Origin: Marsupella aquatica
Taxonomy: Eukaryota > Marchantiophyta
Assembly (NCBI GenBank): GCA_973895155.1
Contig: OZ316893.1
Location: 4,526,001 to 4,590,000 of the forward strand
Length of the DNA: 64,000 nucleotides
Direction: 5' to 3'
Position numbers and translations under genes: made by a program. The notes beneath the pieces are model-generated. The model was not told the origin of the DNA, searched no databases, and saw only the letters and a program-made list of their open reading frames with translations. Below are positions 1-11,119 of the stretch, piece by piece; positions within the stretch are counted from its first letter, which is position 1, and each line of letters opens with the position of its first letter.

Positions 1-2766
1 TCCACAATGCAATGTATATCTGATAAAATTTCCGTCAGCGTTTTTCCATCGATGGTCACTCGACTCTGCTTCAACCGTTTCAATCCCACGACGACGGTTG
101 TAGTTCTCAATCGCTTCTTGAACATAATTCTTAAACCCCGGGGGAATAACACTCGAAGTCAGCTCCTCCGTAGGCTTCTCAACCGCATCGGCACCAATTG
201 CATCCTTGTTCTTCTTCTTCAAAAAAGCTTTCAACTGCAAACGTAAACTTGTTAAAAGAATATGGAGGAAAGACAATGGGGAGATAACCATTTAGGAATT
301 CAAACAATCAAATCTGGACGACGAATGCGACATGGGATACTCCGTATCCTAGTTCGTATTCAACCAAGCAAAAACCACAATCAAACATCACCACCGTCAA
401 ATAACCACAAGTGAATCCGAGATGGGATACCCCGTATCCCACTTCGCATTCGACCAAGCAAAAACCACATTGAAACATCACAAACGTCAAATAACCACAT
501 TGAATACAAGATGGGATACCGCGTATCCCACTTCGAATTCAACCAAGCAAAAACCACATTGAAACATCACAAACGTCAAATAACCACAAGTGAATACGAG
601 ATGGGATACCGCGTATCCCACTTGGCATTCAACCAAGAAAAAACCGCATTGAAACATCACCAACATCAAATAAGCACAAGTGAATCCGAGATGGGATACC
701 CCGTATCCTACTTCGCATTCCAACAAGAAATCCACGAAGAAAACCTCCGAACATGGCGAAACAAATAGAAAAGTCCAATCAGTGGAAGGGGAGATCGAAC
801 ATACCACATCGGACAATTTCCCACTCCATCTTTCAAGCTCGATAGATTCTATTTCTTTCGGAAACATTCATTTGCAAGTCGCCCAGTCTTTCTGCCCTGA
901 CAATTGAACAAAAAGCTTGCTGATTTTCACAAGTTTCTTGTAACTCTCGGCTTCTTTTGCCATCTGCTCCAAAGAGATCATCCGGTCCTTCACTCGGAGA
1001 AGAAGGGACTCCAAAAATCGGTCGTGTTCAATTCCCTGGATTGCTCTCCAAGGTGTCAAGGTAAGGCCCCCTGCAAGCTTATTCAAAGCTTTTGGAATCG
1101 ACTGTGCTTTCCCTTTCCTTTCTTGAGTTTCTTGATCGGTGACTTCTGCTTATTCTGCCATTTGATCTCCAACTTGTTCCACATCTCAAAGATCTGGTCT
1201 TGGAGTTCCCAGACCTTACCCGACCTAAATGTAATTTGGAAGAGAGGCTCATGCTTCTTCAGGCTTGTGGCGTCCCCCGGAAAAAACCCGTCGAGGCAAA
1301 CCTCCATCGCACACGCTTCTCTAGTCTCCTTGGTTTTTGCCATTCCTCTGGCAATGAAAATCTTATGCATTGTTCGGATTTGATCAATGTTGTTCATTTT
1401 TTTTCCTGTACTCCTGATCAATATTATGTTGGATGCTAAGTTTTTGAATGTCCTCCCTTGTGAGACCAGCATACACCCAAGCTTGGAGTTCATTGAAGAT
1501 CTCTCTCCCATAAGCCTAATACAATTCTCTCTTAGCCCGAGCACCGTGATTACCTCCAATCACTCGATATCTCCAGCTTGTTGCCTTTTCTGGGTCCCAG
1601 TCTGTCACTGTCGGGCAGTCTTCGGGGATCACAAACAAGACAAATGGCATCATGAAATTTGTCGGATTCATTTTCATCAAAGTCTTGATGTTCTCCACAT
1701 GCAACCGATCGATTGTTCGAACCAACGTTGAGTTCTCGTTGTCAATATCGTCAACAAGAAGCAGGTTAGTTGTTTTCAGAATAACTGTTGTCTTCTAAAC
1801 TCGCTTAGTCTCCATCAACCGAGACACTTCTTCACGAACCACAAGTGTCTCTTCCCGCTGCAAAGCTGTGGTGATATCTGTTGAATCATTTTTCTTTTCT
1901 TTAATAGCTCCCCTAGATGATAAAGAAAGCCCACCTGACGAAGTTGAAGGAATCTGAGAAGGTGTCTGTGAAATTGGTGGGACCAAAGATGAGACAACAC
2001 TTCCTGGTGCAGAAGGCGCGTGCTTCTGGATGTCACGTCGATCCAATTTCTTCTTGACAATAGCTTCTCTTGACATCGCTACTTTAGAACCTTCCCCAGA
2101 GAGTTGATCTGCAAGCTTCCTCTTTGCCGGTTCCTTAAAAGAAACTGTGGCAGATTTCTCCTTTGTCGAGGGTGTTCCAGACATCTCCCCTGACTTTGAA
2201 GCCGGATCGGTAGGCTTCGTCACTTTCAACTTCAAAGGCCGCTCTTTGACGCCAAAGTCGGCTCCAACAACGGACCTATACGCTACCTTCGTAAAATCCT
2301 CAACAACCCTCCAAGACTTCAAGACAAATTTCAAACACCAATAAGAAAAGTCCTCAATCTCCGGCACTTCCGAAATTAGCTGGCAGATCGGGTCATCAGG
2401 AAATGTGTTCATCGAGACCCGATCAAGTTTCTCGTAGTTGAGGACAACTACAGTGAAGGCATTGTTCGGAAGAATGCAAAGGTACATTGGAATCTTCTTC
2501 AGCTGTTTTGTTTTTGAGTCGGTGATATCCGCCTCCCCGGTGTCCACGACTAATCCATAATGGCAATGGTCTTTACCCTTAACTATAACCAACCACACCG
2601 CTGGACCTTCATAGTCTCTGTGAATATCCATCGCCCGAGCATCCCTAAAGTACCACCTATTCCTCACGAGTTTCTCCTCCGTGTAAAGGTCTTTCTTCCA
2701 AATCTCATCGACGATGGATGTCTGTGAAGACTGGGTCGAACCAGACGACTTTGATTTGTTCGACAT
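1..2766 (-). pseudogene. Decayed multi-exon gene with ParB/sulfiredoxin-like segment
   Basis: One reading frame runs from ATG at 2766 through 1516, broken by TAG at 1795-1797 and TAG at 1516-1518. Coding character continues on the same frame past both stops. The first ~320 residues are unrecognised (a globular part followed by a Lys/Ser-rich linker). After the first stop comes LVRTIDRLHVENIKT, then WRYRVIGGNHGARAKREL, and after the second stop a stretch containing AGLTREDIQKL and QHN. The GGNH...A..EL and LT.ED...L...HN pattern resembles the ParB-like nuclease fold. A frameshift lies at an A8 run near 1405-1412, and another frame change lies near 1090-1130. A further open coding exon spans 1-234, with a TTTGCAG acceptor just upstream at 235-241 and the frame open to the window edge. 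The function is unknown. The ParB assignment rests on motif pattern only. Confidence 0.5.
310..745. repeat. Tandem 90-bp repeat with palindromic core
   Basis: Five units have cores starting near 332, 422, 511, 601 and 691, so the spacing is 89-90 bp. Each core is a near-perfect palindrome of the form TGGGATACCGCGTATCCCA with a variable 3-bp centre. It is followed by a shared stretch with AACCAAGCAAAAACCACA and ends in AAATAACCACAAGTGAAT. The array lies between coding exons of the decayed minus-strand gene, so it is probably intronic. Confidence 0.85.
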
Positions 2767-2813
2767 GATCCTGAAAAAGATTGACACACTTAGAACCAGA
2801 CCAAAAGTAGTTG

Positions 2814-2860
2814 AATGCGAGATGGGATACGCGGTATCCCACTTCGCATCCAACATCAAC
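2814..2860. repeat. Dispersed single copy of the 90-bp palindromic repeat
   Basis: The core TGGGATACGCGGTATCCCA, with the same flanks (GAATGCGAG before, CTTCGCAT after), lies about 50 bp upstream of the ATG at 2766 of the decayed gene. It is therefore a second, isolated occurrence of the motif that is tandemly arrayed at 310-745. Confidence 0.8.
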
Positions 2861-2865
2861 AATAT

Positions 2866-3184
2866 TCCTTTGCAAAATGAAAATAATATTTCAACCCCTA
2901 ACTCCCCACAAACACCACCAAGGCAAACACAGGGACGACACCCTTCCATTGGTGTGGCAACACCCCTAGTAGAGACAAAATTCAGTTCCATTTGCCTTTA
3001 GATGAGGTGATATCCCTATTTCATGACACTTTTGGCATATCCCTCTAAAGTGGTATGACTTGGGAGTGATTTAATTTCCCCAAAAATTTGCATCATGCCT
3101 TTGGGTCCAGCAATTAAAAAAGCTAGACATTAAGTCAAATGAAATTTACAAGTTCGTACATAAATATAAATGTACTTTTGACTC
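2866..3184. repeat. Left remnant of the ~575-bp-unit array
   Basis: This stretch matches the units at 28964-32464 and 46200-50980. It contains TTTGCAAAATG..., CCATTGGTGT..., GAGACAAAA, TTCCATTTGCCTTT, GTATGACTTGGGAGTGATTT and GCATCATGCCTT in the same order. It was continuous with 28964 onward before the transposon at 3193-28955 inserted. Confidence 0.8.
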
Positions 3185-3192
3185 AATGGACC
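3185..3192. repeat. 8-bp target site duplication (left), AATGGACC
   Basis: An identical octamer lies at 28956-28963, immediately outside the opposite CTCGGGGGGG terminus. It marks the insertion site of the outer DNA transposon. Confidence 0.9.
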
Positions 3193-3237
3193 CTCGGGGG
3201 GGTCACTGTATGTAGGGCTCTACATCACGTGCGACGT
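3193..3237. repeat. Left terminal inverted repeat of the outer transposon
   Basis: It begins CTCGGGGGGGTCACT and includes CATCACGTGCGACG. The reverse complement of 28911-28955 shares the first 15 bases and the CACGTGCGACG block. A downstream TGGACCCCCTAA motif is also kept in the related MITEs. Confidence 0.85.
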
Positions 3238-3806
3238 TTTAGGGTCTGGACCCCCTAACTTTTAAGTGAAATTTTTTTTCCCCACTCCCTTACTTTCTGA
3301 AAAGCGACCATTTTTTGAATTGTTTACCCCTATAAAACTTTATGGAAAGTTTTATGATGATTTAAAAAATGCCTATTAAGGAAAGTTAAGTACCTCAATA
3401 GTGTAGAGCCAATTGATGCAAATTGATACATTCAATGAATTTACATCATGAAGCTGAATATCTTGTAAATATCATCCAACAACTTGTAGTTTTCACTCTT
3501 GAATAGTGAAGCATGGTGGGTGCCACATACTATGAATAGGTAACCAAACAACATAGGTTGCCTATTCAAGGCATCGGTACTCTACCTTGTTTCACAAACT
3601 CCCGCATGATGATGTCCACATCTACCTTCCTTCACAGACTCATGCATGATGATGTACACATGACGGAGGGGAATTGAACCCCTGATTGAGCATAAATCTC
3701 AATTTGCCAATCCGCATCCCCTACTCTACTCCCTCCCACTAACCCTACAAATGCATCACATACACACATAACAAACTACTTGTAATAAACAATAGTAAAT
3801 TATATA

Positions 3807-6163
3807 TCACAATTTACTCACACTTTGAATGTATGTAGTCAAAGCCTGCAGGTCACTTGCATCTAGTACATACACTCTGTCAACTATCCCAGACTTCATT
3901 GTCAAGTTCACATTTGAAATTACCATCTCAATATCAATCCATTGTCCATCTGTTGCATCATAAGTGAACAAAGTTTTGTTGTTACCAGTAGATTTGTACC
4001 AATTACATTGCAAGCGGCACACACTTCCACTTTGTCCAACTACAGGTAGAGGCTTGTCCAATAGATCTATTGCTTTCCGACGTCTGACCCAATGGGAGCC
4101 ATTCTTCTGTATCATAAACTCAATCCTACCCAACCAATATTCCTTCTTTGCAGATATTGGGTCAACAACAGGCCCTTTATCTATTCCCTTCCTCTTCTTT
4201 GACTTGGATGATCTGGTAGAAGGACCAACCTTTGCAGCAGACTCAAACAAAATTGCTATATCAGTAACAATGTCAACCAAACAAGTCACAGAGTCACCAT
4301 TTTCCTTCTCCTTACCAGTAGTGTAATAGGTCTTCTGGGCTATCCTAGTTAGCCTATCCTTTGACATGAAAGGATTGCAACACAATTGACTCACAAGAGT
4401 GGACTTGTAGATAGTCCTTCCCACATAAGTACAGTAGACACTACTGACCGGGGTCTCTGCACATCAGTTAAGTCTGCTTGAACTCTAGCCAAGACATGCC
4501 TTACTTCATGTCCTAGTGTCTCCATCTCACAAAATGGGTTAGTGTCCACCTCAATCGAACAATCATCAACTGTTAGTGGCTCAATACAATCCTGACTGTC
4601 TAGAGTATCCCATGAATCAATCCGATTGAGATCTTCTTCAGGATCTTCAAACTCTAGAAACTCTCCAATTGGGGGCTCAGGTCTAGGGCCTACAGTAGAT
4701 CGATGCTCAACTGTGTCTTCAGCATCATCACATAACACTGTAGCCTCTTTCATGACACTTGTATCCGGCCAAGTCTCTGCCTCCACCTCCCAAGGATGAA
4801 CCCACCATCGTCTTTTTGCTGCTGGCAAAGAACTCCTTGGTGACATGTTCAGCTTGCACAACAAATCCTTTGCTTCCTGCAAACCTTCCTTTAGAGCATC
4901 AACAACCAGCTCATTAGTCTGAACTACAGAGTAATCAAATAAATTTGGAGCTTGTTCTCCTTCATCCAGAGGATGTAAAGTTGCCCAAACATGATCCTGT
5001 TTATCATGTGATCGACGTATCTTCAATCCCTCTGGTCCATACTCTAATCCAGCTAGTTGATTCAGTCCCACTGCACTGTCCAGTAGAGATCCAAAGTCAT
5101 AATTTCTCTCATGGTCACTCATGCCACCTACCTTGCTGAAAAATATCTCACAACAATCTGATCCCAGCAAGTGAAATGGAACTTGCAGATATGGGAACTT
5201 GTCCCGAAAGGCATAGATTAACAATACTACAAAATGACAAGATATGTTGATATCATGGAAAGCCTGCACAGAAATCATGTTCTTCTCTATGATAGATCTA
5301 GCATTTCCTGTCACAGAATGATCACCATACCTCAACCATAGCCTCCACAATCGGAAGAACCAAGATACCTTTGATGCCAAGACAACACGGGTTCTTAGGT
5401 CATGCTTAACAGAGAAGAAAATATCTATGTAGTCTGCACAAACCTCCAAGTATATCATGGTCCCAAAGCTTTTGTCATGACGAATATCTCGTCGCTCATA
5501 CATATGCTGCAGGCAGGCCTGCACTCTCTTGGAAGCTATTCGTTGTGGGCCAGCCCAGTTTTGTCTATCTGTCCTATTCACATCATCCCAATGCAAACCA
5601 TGCTCATGAATTGCATAATGGTTATAAACAGATGTGACATATGACAAAGATGCATGCTGATCACCAAGAACTAACATAGTAGACACTCGGTCCAATGGGT
5701 TAATTGCCTTCTTGCCATTGTGAGGTGGGTCTTGGTCTCCAAAACCATATAGATCTCCATTCGAAAGTATGGACACTGAGTATTGCCACCCAACCCATCC
5801 TACACTGTACCTAGGAAAGGAACCATTCACAGCAGTATAATCTTCCATCATCAATTTCCTACGACGAGCATCATCATCACTAGCATGGCCCAACAAAGGA
5901 CCAACACTGTCTCTGCAATGTGTGTCCCACATGGACTTCAGCTGCACCCAATGCTCTCTTACCCAGGGAGCTCAAAACTTGTTACATGTTGGTAGAACAC
6001 ACAATGCCAATTTAGGCATCTTTGCATGCAAAGGATTGACAATGATTACTCTAGCATACATGCCTTTGGCATATTGCTCAAAAGTACTTACAATCTTGTC
6101 ATACCCTTCAGTACCTGCTCCAACCAGTACTTCCAAGCAAATACTACCAAGTGCAGACTCCAA
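3807..6163 (-). pseudogene. P-superfamily-like transposase, broken
   Basis: The minus-strand frame from about 6163 reads VNPLHAKMPKLALCVLPT, meets an in-frame TGA at 5972-5974, and continues in the same frame to 4391. Recognisable parts after the stop are GHASDDDARRRKLM, then FGDQDPPHNGKKAINPLDR with a following HGLHWDDVNRTDRQN segment, and LLGSDCCEIFFSKVGG. The DP.H..KK...LDR, HGL..D.N..D.QN and CCE.FFS order is reminiscent of the P-element/THAP9 core, where the GTP-binding insertion precedes the last acidic residue. Near 4391-4426 the frame shifts into the overlapping frame ending at 3807, which is Lys/Ser-rich and then globular. I see no N-terminal THAP zinc finger. With one nonsense codon and one frameshift it is probably inactive. 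hAT or KDZ/Zisupton origins are not excluded. Confidence 0.5.
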
Positions 6164-6842
6164 CCAGATTCAAACCAGGCTGCCTCACGTCCCTTCTTTG
6201 TTGTTATCTTCCTTCTCCCAAGCAGCCAGACAGCAAACAGCAGCAGTCGTGCCCTCCTATCCAATGCAGGCTTGAGTCAGACAGAAAGCAAAATGGCCCT
6301 ATCCTGAACGAAAGCAACAAACCACCCCGACAACCAATATGTGGTTCAAAGGCAACGATCATGTTCAGGTCCAACACTCCTCCCAGAAAAATTATCGTTC
6401 TCTATCTTACTGCATCTACAACATTGAGCTTACCCATGGCGGCAACATACATTCATAGCTTTGCAAATGAGGGGAAACAAATTTGCCTTTGCCAGAGGAG
6501 GAATGCAAGAGGGAGGAACGCAACAGGGAGGATCGCGCAAGTAGTAATCATGTCAGTAGGGGAACAGAGGACCAAGGCGACAATGAGGCCAACTCGCTGT
6601 GACCTCCCAAGCTCGATGTAATGTCCCAAGCTGTCACAATGGTTTCAATTGGGACGATGATGCAACAACTTGCAATGGTCTGGGACCCAACTCCAAGTGA
6701 TGGCGCACAGGAAGTAGTCAAATGGTCTGGGCGCATAAGAAGCAGTTGGCAATCACAATAAGCAGAACACTAGACCACAATCGCGCGCACCTCCAAGATG
6801 GCAATGACAGTGAGCACACAGTACATGGCGATGGTGAGTGTA

Positions 6843-6912
6843 GGCGATAGAGGCAATGCAAGCAATAGAGGCAATGCAAGCGATAGAGGCAATGCAAGCG
6901 ATAGAGGCAACC
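6843..6912. repeat. 18-bp tandem repeat (GCAATGCAAGCGATAGAG)
   Basis: About four near-identical 18-bp units of GATAGAGGCAATGCAAGC lie in the non-coding side of the outer transposon. Confidence 0.8.
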
Positions 6913-7116
6913 AGATACCAATGTCAACCAATTGAAAGCAGAATGACAGTAACAGTCGACCTCGACAATCTACCTCCTCTCCAAAATTGCCTTGGAACTT
7001 GCGGCAGCAGTAGTCTCCTGGCCTCCAAAGTCTACCTAGCCTCGATCCTCTCCAATGTCACGGCAGCACACAACATTCAAATGATCCTCTCCTAAGTTGT
7101 GGCACACAGCGCAGCC

Positions 7117-7280
7117 CTCCCGATTGTCACAAACTTGAACGATCCTCCAAAGTCATGGCAGCAGACCTCCCGATTGTCACAAACTTGAACGATCCTCCAA
7201 AGTCACGGCAGCAGACCTCCCGATTGTCACAAACTTGAACGATCCTCCAAAGTCACGGCAGCAGACCTCCCGTTTGTCAC
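7117..7280. repeat. 50-bp tandem repeat
   Basis: Units start at 7117, 7167, 7217 and (partial) 7267. Each begins CTCCCGATTGTCACAAAC and contains GATCCTCCAAAGTCA and GGCAGCAGAC. A degenerate earlier copy is visible around 7010-7070. Confidence 0.85.
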
Positions 7281-7564
7281 AAAGAAAATGAACATTGAGT
7301 TTGAAACTCAATGTTCGCGCGTCCTCCTTGTTTCATCGATCCACCCTTGGGCCCACAATCCCCGTCCCTAAAGCCGCCACCTGGGCCATTTTTTACCATT
7401 GGATCTTCAACCCTAAATATCAACGGCCCTTGCAAACCCCGAGTGGCATCATGGGTCCCCCTGGGGTTCCCGTAACCCACTTTACACCCCGTCCCAATAA
7501 CCCCAACAGAAGTCCTTCACAATATAGTTTTTGGACAGAAGTTTGCGATTACAATAGGGCAAAT

Positions 7565-7578
7565 ATTAAAACATTGAT
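7565..7578. repeat. LINE target site duplication (left)
   Basis: ATTAAAACATTGAT is repeated exactly at 28633-28646, right after the A-rich LINE tail. This is the usual mark of target-primed reverse transcription. Confidence 0.9.
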
Positions 7579-9260
7579 TGTGGTCTCAAAGTTGAGGAGA
7601 AGTGGTCGAGGACGAGCGATGGGCGCGAGGAGGAGGGCGGAGATGGCGGAGATGGTGGACCCCGATGGAGAGGTTGGACACGGCTGGGTCTTCGGAGGCA
7701 GTAGTCCTAGTGTAGTCCGGAGCGATGGCAGGAAGACAGTGATACCATGATGAGGGCGAACGAAGAGGAACTAGTCAAAAGCTTCATCATCACACTACAC
7801 ACAGATGTTCGAATCAAGAAAGATAAGCATCTTTATCTCGTAATAGAACCCAGCAAGCTGTCCCTTATTCAAGTTCAATAAAATGGAGCAAGCTACGTAA
7901 TTCTTAGTATTCTCAATAGGAACCGACTCAGAATTCAAGAATTAAGTTCAGTCAGAGCGCATCAAGGCTTTTCGAGATAAAAGATCGATACATGGAACTA
8001 ATGAGACAAGATAACTCAACTACCGGACGAATCAAATGTAAAACAAGAAAATAGATAGAGTAAACTTAAAGAGATAACCAGTGACTGCAAGCAAGAACAT
8101 GACGTAACTAAGAAAAAACAAGCTCTGAAACGGAATCAGATCCAGAAGATATATTAATCAGATAACATTAAGCAGATGTACTAAAATGATGTTAGGAAAG
8201 GTACGTATATCCAAACGAGTAAACACAAGAAAAGTACCCAAAACAAGTTACAAAGTCATCTACCCACAAACTTACGAATAGTAATCAACACATAAGTCTA
8301 AAATCCCAGTCAGGACCAAGTCATGGAAGATAACGTGACAAATTGTAAACAGTGTATGCAGACAATCAGTCGCCATACCAGAAGAAGATGACAGCAACAA
8401 GCAAAAACCAAGAAGAGGACAGTATGGACGGACTAAAAGAAAATATCAGAACAGACAGCTAGCGTCAGAACAACAGGAATATTGACAAGACGTTTGAAAC
8501 GGTATGTCGACACGAAGTAGGAAGCCGATGTCTGAAGCCGCGTAGGAAAAGAGAAGTAACAAACAAAAGTTACATAATACAGAAGCAAAGTGGTCATGAT
8601 ACAGTCACACAGAAGGCATCATCCATGTATTCCAAGATTGGAAGGGCGCAAAGAAAGTTAAAATTTGAGGATAAGAAGGTAACACTAGAAAAAGTCTGAC
8701 AAAATACTCTTAACAAGCGTAGTGATAATAGACCCACCGTCGGTACATGTGTACACATTACAAAATATCAAGAATTGTTGTACAGGCCTGCATGACCCAG
8801 AAGAAGACAGATAGAATGCAACAGATGTTGACAACAGACAAAGAATCATGACATGAAAGGCAAGTATAGTGACAAGCAGATGGTAATAAAAGTTAAAGAA
8901 GTACAAAAACGAAAGAATCAAAGTACGTAAGTCCGACAAAACACATACAATAGGGGATAAATAGGAAAAACCAGAAGGTACAACCGGGATCTGACTAGTG
9001 CAGAGCCACGCAAATCTAATCCAAGAACAAGAAGACAAATATCGATCAGGACGTTGGAAATAAACAGATATGACACTAACAAGACATGAGGTTAATCCGG
9101 GGGGGGGGGAAGATAGTCAAGGACCACATCAAGTAAGCTAGGAAAACAATAATCAACAGAACTGAAGGTCCAAGCGCACAATCAAATACTTCAACTCCAG
9201 AGAGTCGGATGTTAGAACTGTCCAAAAACAAGAGCGCATTACCAAGAACAAATCAAATTG
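7579..9260 (+). other. LINE 5' leader
   Basis: The stretch from the left target duplication to the ORF1 start begins with a G-rich segment (about 7590-7750), is then A-rich, and has a run of nine or more G near 9100. I see no coding frame. It probably contains the internal promoter expected of an L1 element, but no specific promoter motif can be named. Confidence 0.6.
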
Positions 9261-11087
9261 ATGGCCAAGCTCAGTGACATATTCCGAGCGGAGGGACTAG
9301 AGTGTGCAATGAGAGATAATCCCAACAGGTATAACATAGCACAGGAAGCAAGAGACAAATCGCCCATGGTCTCTAGTGCCAATGCAGAATCGGTGGGAGA
9401 GAAAGGAGGAGTTCTTAGGAACGACAGTATAGACGACATCGATAAAGTCACCAGCACCATAAACAAGTGGTCGCTTACAACGGAATGTAAATCTGCAATG
9501 AGTGCTCTGTCGGCAAACCGCAAGGAGATAGACAGCCCCAAAGTTAAGTTACAATTGGAGGTAAGTATCCAAGCCACCTCCATTACGGTATCTGAACTTC
9601 TCTTGAAAGCCGTCTTATTTTTCTTTGCAGGAAGAGTTCCAAGTTATCAACAGTTTCAGAAATGGGCCGTGGAGGAATTCTGTTTCAAAAAAAAATGGTC
9701 AATAAAGAACACCAAATTTGTGGGAGCTAATTACTTTCTGGTAACATTCGCTGAGCCAGAATACAAACAGCTAGTCCTAGGAAATTCGCCATGGTATCTA
9801 GGTAGTAAATATGTGTATTGCGCCCCCTGGGACCCCTCGTTCTCCCTGCACTCGCCATTTTTGGGAAGAATGCCAATCTGGGTTCAACTTAAATACCGTG
9901 AATTGGTCCTGGAGGATAGTGGAAAACAATTGTTTGAAAAGATGGGTGAACTTCTCCAGTTCATCCCAGCAACAGACGACGCCTCCTCTCCACATGATCG
10001 CGCGTGCATATTATGGGACATGAATCAGCCCCTTCCTGAGATGCTTGTCATTTGTCTGAGTGGAGATGACAATCCAGATCCAATAACTATACAACAGAGA
10101 GTTGAGTATACACACATTCCTTTTGTTTGTTATAAGTGTAAGGATTTGGGTCATGTAGGATCACATTGCCTGAAGGGGGCTCCGGACATGTCTCCAACAA
10201 TTATACCCAATCATGATGTGACTATGCAAACGGATAATTTGGAGATGGCCCCTTTCTCAAAGTATGATAGGGAGAGTATCGGAGGTAGTCCCCCACTAGA
10301 CCTGGATTCCCCCACCCTCGGTTCTCATCTAGTTTCACCTTCCCAATCAGTCGGGCTGCTTTCGACCCCACCACGCAATCTGAGTTCTCAGGCAGTTAAG
10401 ATACCTTACAATATGATACTCGAAAATCACGCCGTTCAATTTGGTCCGAGAGGTGCACTACCCCACTCAGAGATAGATAAATATATTCCAATACAGATCA
10501 TGCGTAACTTACAGTCTGATATACTTCTTCAAAAAATAATCATAGGTACAGACTACTTCGGGATGGATCCAATTGTAGCTAATAGGCCTGAACCCTCTGA
10601 GTCCCCTTTTCCCTCGTGTCATACAAATGCTAGACACATCTCACATGATCAATCAAAGTCCCTATCCATCGTGGCTAGAGACTCACTGGTAGGCATTGAA
10701 CCACCTCTTTCCATGATGGCAGCCCAGTCTGAGATAGAGGTAGGAGGTTGCTCTCGAGGACCTACTGACATACCACAATCCGCTCGTCCTTCCCCTCTAA
10801 CAGACGCAGAAAGGAGACTTTACCAGTCCGTGAGAACTTCGAATCATCGAATAATCAAGAAGAAGAAGAGGTTGGGTTCGTTATTTTCATCAGCGACAAC
10901 AAGGCTACCAGGTAATGCATACACAACTCTACTTTATAACCAGATTCTGGGAGAGTCATCAGGTGGATACACCTCTCCTGAGGACTCCACTTCCATGGAA
11001 GAAGAAGTAGATAGAGACAGTAATTCTTCCAGCTCTGAGTTTGAGACCGTCTCGGTCACCTCAACCAGAGATAGAGGAACAGATTGA
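9261..11087 (+). CDS. LINE ORF1, nucleic-acid-binding protein with CCHC zinc knuckle
   Basis: The ORF of 608 codons has its ATG at 9261. Residues ~100-250 form a DUF4283-like domain typical of plant LINE ORF1 proteins (FAGRVPSYQQFQKWAVEEF, then SPWYLGSKYVYCAPWDPSF, then PIWVQLKYRELVLED). A CX2CX4HX4C zinc knuckle, CYKCKDLGHVGSHC, starts near residue 290. The remainder is Ser/Pro-rich and low in structure, with a basic patch RIIKKKKRLG near residue 535 and an acidic, Ser-rich tail. The product is expected to coat LINE RNA and form the RNP used for retrotransposition. It ends 32 bases before ORF2. No frameshift or stop is seen. Confidence 0.9.
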   Translation: MAKLSDIFRAEGLECAMRDNPNRYNIAQEARDKSPMVSSANAESVGEKGGVLRNDSIDDIDKVTSTINKWSLTTECKSAMSALSANRKEIDSPKVKLQLEVSIQATSITVSELLLKAVLFFFAGRVPSYQQFQKWAVEEFCFKKKWSIKNTKFVGANYFLVTFAEPEYKQLVLGNSPWYLGSKYVYCAPWDPSFSLHSPFLGRMPIWVQLKYRELVLEDSGKQLFEKMGELLQFIPATDDASSPHDRACILWDMNQPLPEMLVICLSGDDNPDPITIQQRVEYTHIPFVCYKCKDLGHVGSHCLKGAPDMSPTIIPNHDVTMQTDNLEMAPFSKYDRESIGGSPPLDLDSPTLGSHLVSPSQSVGLLSTPPRNLSSQAVKIPYNMILENHAVQFGPRGALPHSEIDKYIPIQIMRNLQSDILLQKIIIGTDYFGMDPIVANRPEPSESPFPSCHTNARHISHDQSKSLSIVARDSLVGIEPPLSMMAAQSEIEVGGCSRGPTDIPQSARPSPLTDAERRLYQSVRTSNHRIIKKKKRLGSLFSSATTRLPGNAYTTLLYNQILGESSGGYTSPEDSTSMEEEVDRDSNSSSSEFETVSVTSTRDRGTD

Positions 11088-11119
11088 GGTTCTCCGCTCC
11101 GGCCAACTGTTAGGAAATA

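Larger units (their letters stand above)
6164..7578. other. Non-coding 5' side of the outer transposon
   Basis: No convincing gene is seen on either strand. The stretch holds an 18-bp tandem repeat (about 6843-6912) and a 50-bp tandem repeat (7117-7280), and from about 7290 a C-rich block that may be upstream sequence of the minus-strand transposase gene. It ends at the LINE target site. Confidence 0.5.

Noticed and set aside
310-745. CRISPR-like look: palindromic repeats at regular 90-bp spacing
   Set aside because: The sequences between palindromes are conserved too, so this is a plain tandem repeat, and the context is a eukaryotic gene.
3655-3735. tRNA-like segment on the minus strand with GGGGTTCAATTCCCC (T-arm/B-box-like) and a TTGAG...CTCAA stem
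   Set aside because: No matching acceptor stem or proper D arm; base 37 of the would-be anticodon loop is not a purine. At most a tRNA-derived fragment.
7430-7500. C-rich segment considered as the right end of the outer transposon
   Set aside because: It lacks CCCCCCCGAG and the AATGGACC duplication. The true end with both is at 28955.
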